Source: an uncultured Bacteroidales bacterium
GTDB lineage: Bacteria; Bacteroidota; Bacteroidia; Bacteroidales; F082
Direction of reading: 5' to 3'
DNA length: 64,000 nt
Assembly: GCA_900318265.1 (NCBI GenBank)
Contig: ONKA01000013.1
Location: 37,515-101,514, forward strand
Position 1 is the stretch's first letter. Each line of letters opens with the position of its first letter. The notes beneath the pieces are model-generated. The model had not been told where the DNA came from and ran no database searches. It was given only the letters and a program-made list of their open reading frames with translations. Made by a program: the position numbers and the translations under genes. Below, in pieces: positions 59,643 to 64,000 of the stretch.

Positions 59643-62012
59643 ATGAATAGCATCTCTGACAAATTAATCAAAATCCTATCGTTGGGCATAGGTCTCGCCA
59701 TCGGCATCGTGCTGATTGCCAAGGTGTGCTTCGAATTGTCGTACGATAGTTTCTACAAGGATGTGGACCGAATCTATATGATTACGGAAAGTATCATCTT
59801 TCAGGAAGGTGGCGACCCCGATGACTTCTGGGGTACTTCGGGCGGCATTGCTCCGGGTTTCAAGGCTGAAGTGCCAGGCGTGGAAGCCGCTACACGTTAT
59901 TCCAACTTGCTCAATGGTAACCTTTATGACGAAAACGACAACCTCATCACGGGTCTTTGCATCGGTGCCGATACCTGTTTTTTCGACTTTTTCAACCGAG
60001 AATTTCTTGCTGGCGACCCGATGCAGGCCTTGCAGGAGTACAATGGCGACATTGCCGTCAGCCGCAGCTTTGCGGAGAAGTTGGGTGGCGTGAACGAGGC
60101 CATAGGCAAACAAATCTATAGTGAAGTTTGGGGGCCGAAAACAAGACTGACCGTGGTGGGTGTTTTTGAGGATTTTCCGAAAAACGGTAGCATCCAATGT
60201 GACATCGTGACAACTATTGCTGCATTCGGTGAGTGGAGCATTAACAATTGGCTGGGCAACGACCGCTATCGCGGTTTTGTCAAACTGGCGCCTAATGTGG
60301 ATCCCAACAGCCTGAAAGATGCCATCCGCAAGATGCAGGAAGCGCACCAGCCTTTGGAGGAATTGGAGCGTGACGGCTCCACGATTTGGTACACGCTGAC
60401 CCCTCTCGCGACCATGCATCGCCATGAGCCTACTATCAAAAACTATGTGCTGATTCTGTCGGTGGTGGCGGCCTTGCTGCTTTTGGTCTCGGTGCTCAAC
60501 TACCTGTTGATGGCGGTTTCGGATGTGGTGCGCCGTTCCAAGGAGATGGGCGTTAGGAAATGCTACGGTGCCAGCGCAGGCAGCATCTACGGAATGCTCA
60601 TCAAGGAGACGGCCTTGAATTTGTTGGCTTCGTTGGCCGTGGCAGCCTTGCTGATATGGGCTTTCAGCGGGGTCATCGAGTCGCTGTTGGGCGTGCCAGT
60701 TGCCAGCCTTATGGTGCCGCAAACCCGTTGGGTGCTTGTCGGTATCATCGCTTTCATCTTCCTGGTCTCTGCTCTCATCCCAGCGATGATGTTCGTCAGG
60801 ATTCCTGTCTCGACAGCCTTCAGTGGATACAGGGAAAACAAGCGTCGTTGGAAACTCACATTGCTGATGGTGCAAGTTGGCATCAATGTCATCTTGCTGC
60901 CTTTGGTCATCGTGGCTGATAGGCAATACAACTCTGCGATGAACGCTGATATGGGCTACGATTACGAGCAGTTGCTGTATGTCCCGTTGGAAGGAGCGGA
61001 CAAGGACAATTTGATACTGATTACAGAAAAACTGCGGCAATATCCCGAAGTGGAGGCAGCAGAGCTGACCTATAGCATCCCATTGGACAAGACGTCTGGT
61101 AACAATATCATGCTGCCCGACAACCCGACGAAGTATCTAATGGGCGTGTGCGACCAATACATGGCGACGGAGGGTTTCTTCGACTTGATGGGCTTCCGTT
61201 TGACAGAGGGCAAAGCGCCTTCAAAGCCGAAGGATGTGGCCGTGAGCCAAAGTTTCGTGAAGGAGATGAACCTTTATGCCGACTGGAGCGACGGCGCAGT
61301 GGGCAAGGACATCCTGATTTCGGAGCACAGCGATGGCGACGATGATGTTTACACCATTTGTGGCGTTTATGAAGATTATGTCATCGGCTCGATGTTGGGC
61401 AACGACGACCGTGCGAGCATCCGCTTCTGTGGGAACATGGATTGGAACTATGGCCGCGAAGACTGGTCGATGGTGATGAACACCTTGGTGGTGAAGGTGC
61501 GTGAGGTGAATCCCGAAGCCATCGCCAAGGTGAAAGCAGTCATCGAGGAATGTCTGCCCGAGCGGAACAATGTCGAAGTGACGCCTTATACCGAGTTGGT
61601 CAAGAAGGAATACACCCACCTGTATCAGATGCGGCGCACATTCATAATAGGAGCCTTGTTTGCTTTGGCGATTGCCTTGTTTGGTCTGATAGGCTTTGTG
61701 CGCGACGAGGCTAACCGCCGCAGCAAGGAGGTAGCCATCCGCAAGGTGAACGGGGCAGTGGCGGGCGAAATCATCCGTATGTTCGTGGCGGATGTGCTGA
61801 AACTGGCTGTGATTGCCGCCTTAATTGGCGTGGCGATAGCCTATTTCCTCGCCGACAAATGGCTGGAGTTGTTCGCCATGCGCATCGGCCTCTCGCCGCT
61901 CTATTTCATCATCGGCGCGGTGTCGGTCTTGCTTATCGTGACTGCCGTGGTCGTCATGAGCAGCAACCGCGTTGCCCGAATGAATCCTGTTAAGTCTTTG
62001 AAGAATAATTGA
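59643..62012 (+). CDS. ABC transporter permease, MacB/FtsX type with two FtsX domains
   Basis: A 789-residue inner-membrane permease. Helix 1 lies near 8-27, followed by a MacB-type periplasmic domain (YDSFYKDVDRIYMITE...), an FtsX domain near 265-390 with the SKEMGVRKCYGAS signature, a second periplasmic domain (about 425-660), and a second FtsX domain near 670-785 with SKEVAIRKVNGA. It ends RMNPVKSLKNN, typical of Bacteroidetes members. Such two-module permeases export peptides, lipoproteins or drugs together with an HlyD adaptor, TolC and a separate ATPase, all encoded here in order. Confidence 0.9.
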   Translation: MNSISDKLIKILSLGIGLAIGIVLIAKVCFELSYDSFYKDVDRIYMITESIIFQEGGDPDDFWGTSGGIAPGFKAEVPGVEAATRYSNLLNGNLYDENDNLITGLCIGADTCFFDFFNREFLAGDPMQALQEYNGDIAVSRSFAEKLGGVNEAIGKQIYSEVWGPKTRLTVVGVFEDFPKNGSIQCDIVTTIAAFGEWSINNWLGNDRYRGFVKLAPNVDPNSLKDAIRKMQEAHQPLEELERDGSTIWYTLTPLATMHRHEPTIKNYVLILSVVAALLLLVSVLNYLLMAVSDVVRRSKEMGVRKCYGASAGSIYGMLIKETALNLLASLAVAALLIWAFSGVIESLLGVPVASLMVPQTRWVLVGIIAFIFLVSALIPAMMFVRIPVSTAFSGYRENKRRWKLTLLMVQVGINVILLPLVIVADRQYNSAMNADMGYDYEQLLYVPLEGADKDNLILITEKLRQYPEVEAAELTYSIPLDKTSGNNIMLPDNPTKYLMGVCDQYMATEGFFDLMGFRLTEGKAPSKPKDVAVSQSFVKEMNLYADWSDGAVGKDILISEHSDGDDDVYTICGVYEDYVIGSMLGNDDRASIRFCGNMDWNYGREDWSMVMNTLVVKVREVNPEAIAKVKAVIEECLPERNNVEVTPYTELVKKEYTHLYQMRRTFIIGALFALAIALFGLIGFVRDEANRRSKEVAIRKVNGAVAGEIIRMFVADVLKLAVIAALIGVAIAYFLADKWLELFAMRIGLSPLYFIIGAVSVLLIVTAVVVMSSNRVARMNPVKSLKNN

Positions 62013-62018
62013 TTATTA

Positions 62019-62166
62019 TCACAAAACAAACAAAACTTGCAAAACAATGATAAAGTCCAAAGAAAGCGTGTGGCGGCACGCAACCGCGTTGCCGCCGGAA
62101 AGCGGGCCGGTTGGCCGCTTTCCCCAACCTAGGAAAAAGGTTTTGAGGGTTTTGCAGGTTTTGTGA
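62019..62166 (+). mobile_element. Copy C of the 150-bp hairpin element
   Basis: TCACAAAAC...GTTTTGTGA ends. Hairpins: GGCGGCACGC/GCGT-t-GCCGCC (62072-62096) and GGAAAGCG/CGCTTTCC (62097-62123) with loop GGCCGGTTGGC. Relative to copies A and B, the second stem differs on both arms with pairing kept. It lies between the permease and adaptor genes. Confidence 0.82.
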
Positions 62167-62200
62167 CCAAAGAAATAAACAATTAAATAACTCTACGAAT

Positions 62201-63469
62201 ATGGAACACTCAATGGATCGTAAAATCGAACAGAAAAAAGGCATTCGTCGCGCGTTCACCAAGAAGGCGCTACCGTTCTGGGGCGGGGCGTTGCTCCTCG
62301 TCTTCATCCTCTGGCTTATCTTCAGGGACGACTCGAAAAAACTCCGCATCGACGCGGACAACATCACCGTGAGCACCGTCACCTCGGGCGAGTTCAACGA
62401 CTACATCCGCATCAGCGGACAGGTCGCGCCGATGACGACCATCCAAATCAGCCCTTTGGAAGGCGGTGTGGTGCAACAGATTGTCACCGAGGAAGGTAGC
62501 CGTGTCAAGGCGGGCGATGTCATCCTCATTTTGAGCAACGAAAACCTGGATATGCAAATCCTCTCCTCCGAGGCCGACCTCGCCGAGAAGGAGAACATCC
62601 TGCGCAACACCATGATTCAGATGGAACAGCAGAAGCTGAGCGTGGAGCAGGAGAAGCTGCAACTGCAGATGGAGGTACAGCGCAACCGCCGCACCTACGA
62701 GGCGCAGAAGTCGCTCTACGACGACGGCCTCATCGCCCGCGAGGACTACCTGAAAGCCGAGGAGGACTTCACGCTCTCGAACAGCCGCCTGAAGTTGGTG
62801 GAGAACCGCGCCAAGCAGGACAGCCTCCACCGCTCGGTGGAAATAGACCGTATGCGTGAGAGCCTCGAGAATATGCGCGTCAACATGATGATGATCCGTA
62901 AGCGCAAGGAAAACCTGACCATCAAGGCACCCATCGATGGCGAGTTGGGGCTGTTGGATGTGGTGTTGGGCCAGTCGGTGGGCGCAGGCTCCAAGATCGG
63001 GCAAATCAACAACCTCGACAGTTACAAGATTGAGGCTCAGATCGATGAGCATTACATCGACCGCATCACGCCCGGCTTGGAGGCCACTTTTGAACGGCAG
63101 AGCGAGCGGTATCAGGCGCAGATCCGCAAGGTGTATCCCGAGGTGCGCGACGGCAAGTTCAAGGCCGACTTCAAGTTCATGGAACAGCAGCCCGAAAACA
63201 TCCGCAGCGGCCAGACTTATTACCTCAACCTGCAACTCGGTCAGCCCGTGGAGGCGGTGCTCATCCCGCGTGGCGCCTTCTACCAAAAGACGGGCGGCAA
63301 GTGGATTTATGTGCTCTCGTCCGACGGTAGCAAGGCCACCAAGCGCGATATCAAGATTGGGCGGCAAAACCCGCAGTATTACGAGGTCGTCGAAGGTCTG
63401 GAAGCTGGCGAGAAGGTGATCACTTCTTCCTATGACAACTTTGGCGAGAGTGAAGTGCTGGTGTTTTAA
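62201..63469 (+). CDS. HlyD/MacA-family periplasmic adaptor protein
   Basis: A 422-residue membrane-fusion protein. A basic cytoplasmic N-terminus precedes one membrane helix (about 25-44). A biotinyl-lipoyl half-motif (GGVVQQIVTEEGSRVKAGDV) flanks a long coiled-coil hairpin (about 110-215, MEQQKLSVEQEKLQLQMEVQ and on). The second lipoyl half has KAPIDGELGLLDVVLGQSVG. The beta-barrel and membrane-proximal domains follow and end at FGESEVLVF. It joins the inner-membrane permease to TolC. A different repeat element (63475-63627) separates it from the ATPase gene. Confidence 0.92.
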   Translation: MEHSMDRKIEQKKGIRRAFTKKALPFWGGALLLVFILWLIFRDDSKKLRIDADNITVSTVTSGEFNDYIRISGQVAPMTTIQISPLEGGVVQQIVTEEGSRVKAGDVILILSNENLDMQILSSEADLAEKENILRNTMIQMEQQKLSVEQEKLQLQMEVQRNRRTYEAQKSLYDDGLIAREDYLKAEEDFTLSNSRLKLVENRAKQDSLHRSVEIDRMRESLENMRVNMMMIRKRKENLTIKAPIDGELGLLDVVLGQSVGAGSKIGQINNLDSYKIEAQIDEHYIDRITPGLEATFERQSERYQAQIRKVYPEVRDGKFKADFKFMEQQPENIRSGQTYYLNLQLGQPVEAVLIPRGAFYQKTGGKWIYVLSSDGSKATKRDIKIGRQNPQYYEVVEGLEAGEKVITSSYDNFGESEVLVF

Positions 63470-63474
63470 TTTGG

Positions 63475-63627
63475 GAGATTCCCCTGCGGGGAAATCGAAG
63501 ATTCGACGGAGTCAATGGAGGTCAGGAGTTGTTGTTAACTGCGGCGGCCAGTGGCACTACAAATAGGCAACTTGTTCTTGCCGCCGCTGTATAAAATGAC
63601 AAACACTCCATTCCCGAAGGGAATCTC
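63475..63627. repeat. 153-bp element with terminal inverted repeats and a GC hairpin
   Basis: The ends GAGATTCCC and GGGAATCTC are perfect inverted repeats. Inside are a small CCCC/GGGG hairpin and a GCGGCGGC/GCCGCCGC pairing (63541-63587). It has about the same size and layout as the 150-bp family but unrelated ends. It begins 5 bases after the adaptor stop. Confidence 0.65.
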
Positions 63628-63684
63628 AAAACGACAAACAACAAATCAACAAAATATAAGTTTAACCATTAAAGACTAAAAGCA

Positions 63685-64000
63685 ATGATTAAAGTAGAAA
63701 ATCTCAGGAAGGTCTTCCGCAGCGAGGACATTGAAATCGAAACCATCGCATTGGACGGCGTTTCGTTCGAAATCAACGACGGCGAGTTTGTCGCCATCAT
63801 GGGGCCTTCGGGCTGCGGCAAGTCCACCTTGCTCAACATCCTCGGCCTCTTGGACAACCCCACCGAAGGCCGTTACGAACTCCTCGGCCATCAGGTCGGC
63901 GACCTCAAGGAGAAGGACCGCACCCAGTTCCGCAAGGGCAACATCGGCTTCGTGTTCCAGAGCTTCAACCTCATCGACGAACTCAATGTGTTTGAGAACA
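63685..64000 (+). CDS. ABC transporter ATP-binding protein, MacB/LolD type, cut by window edge
   Basis: The first 105 codons are present. It begins MIKVENLRKVFRSEDIEIET, has Walker A GPSGCGKST near residues 40-48 and the Q-loop region GFVFQSFNLIDELNV near the edge. The signature and Walker B motifs lie beyond the window. By position and type it is the ATPase of the efflux system whose TolC, permease and adaptor genes precede it. The Arg-rich KDRTQFRKGNIGFVFQ segment is typical of the MacB/LolD group. Confidence 0.92.
   Translation, partial: MIKVENLRKVFRSEDIEIETIALDGVSFEINDGEFVAIMGPSGCGKSTLLNILGLLDNPTEGRYELLGHQVGDLKEKDRTQFRKGNIGFVFQSFNLIDELNVFEN

Overview
This window comes from a chromosome of an anaerobic Bacteroidetes bacterium, most likely a gut- or rumen-type member of the Bacteroidales. 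The signs are several large secreted proteins ending in type IX secretion (T9SS) C-terminal sorting domains, gingipain-type C25 peptidases, a six-gene Rnf ion-pumping operon in the order BCDGEA preceded by rseC, small families typical of the phylum (DUF4834, DUF5606), and the Bacteroidetes promoter element TAnnTTTG upstream of most transcription units. Base composition looks near 50% GC. No plasmid, phage, rRNA, tRNA or CRISPR features were seen.

Layout. 1-11.3 kb (minus strand): three giant secreted proteins, one cut by the window edge and two tandem C25 peptidases. 11.4-17.2 kb (minus): rnf operon plus rseC, with rnfA broken by an internal deletion and frameshift. 17.2-20.1 kb (plus): YihY-type membrane protein and a Wzx-like flippase. 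20.2-26.4 kb (minus): two paralogous T9SS cargo proteins. 26.5-35.0 kb: envelope-glycan genes, namely an SDR-cytidylyltransferase fusion divergent from two LicD-family genes, a GT4-YfhO-DUF4834-GT2 operon and a methyltransferase. 35.1-37.4 kb: rpmH, pepD and a lipoprotein. 37.4-41.3 kb (plus): steroid 5-alpha-reductase-like, Old Yellow Enzyme, SDR and PCMD-like genes under one promoter. 41.4-44.8 kb: DUF5606, pyrK-pyrD, murB. 44.8-51.4 kb: two glycosyltransferases, ftsE-like ATPase, two TPM proteins, htpG. 51.5-57.8 kb: lipoprotein, methyltransferase, T9SS adhesin-like protein, DAACS symporter, lipoprotein. 58.0-64.0 kb (plus): TolC, FtsX-type permease, HlyD adaptor and ATPase of a MacB-like efflux system, open at the right edge.

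How they fit together. The secreted proteins share one cysteine-bearing repeat module (about 40-50 residues, ending in GCDS) and look like T9SS surface cargo. The 26.5-34.2 kb genes suggest a cell-surface glycan decorated with a polyol phosphate: the fusion could make a CDP-alditol and the LicD proteins could transfer it. The 37.4-41.3 kb cluster pairs a 5-alpha-reductase-like and an OYE reductase with a hydroxysteroid-dehydrogenase-like SDR, as in the steroid and bile-acid modifying clusters of gut Bacteroidales.

The less expected layer is repeat DNA. A roughly 150-bp inverted-repeat element occurs three times with compensatory changes in its hairpins, twice between genes of the efflux operon. 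Other palindromes are inserted in frame in tolC, murB and yfhO-like genes, and more lie in leaders and gaps.
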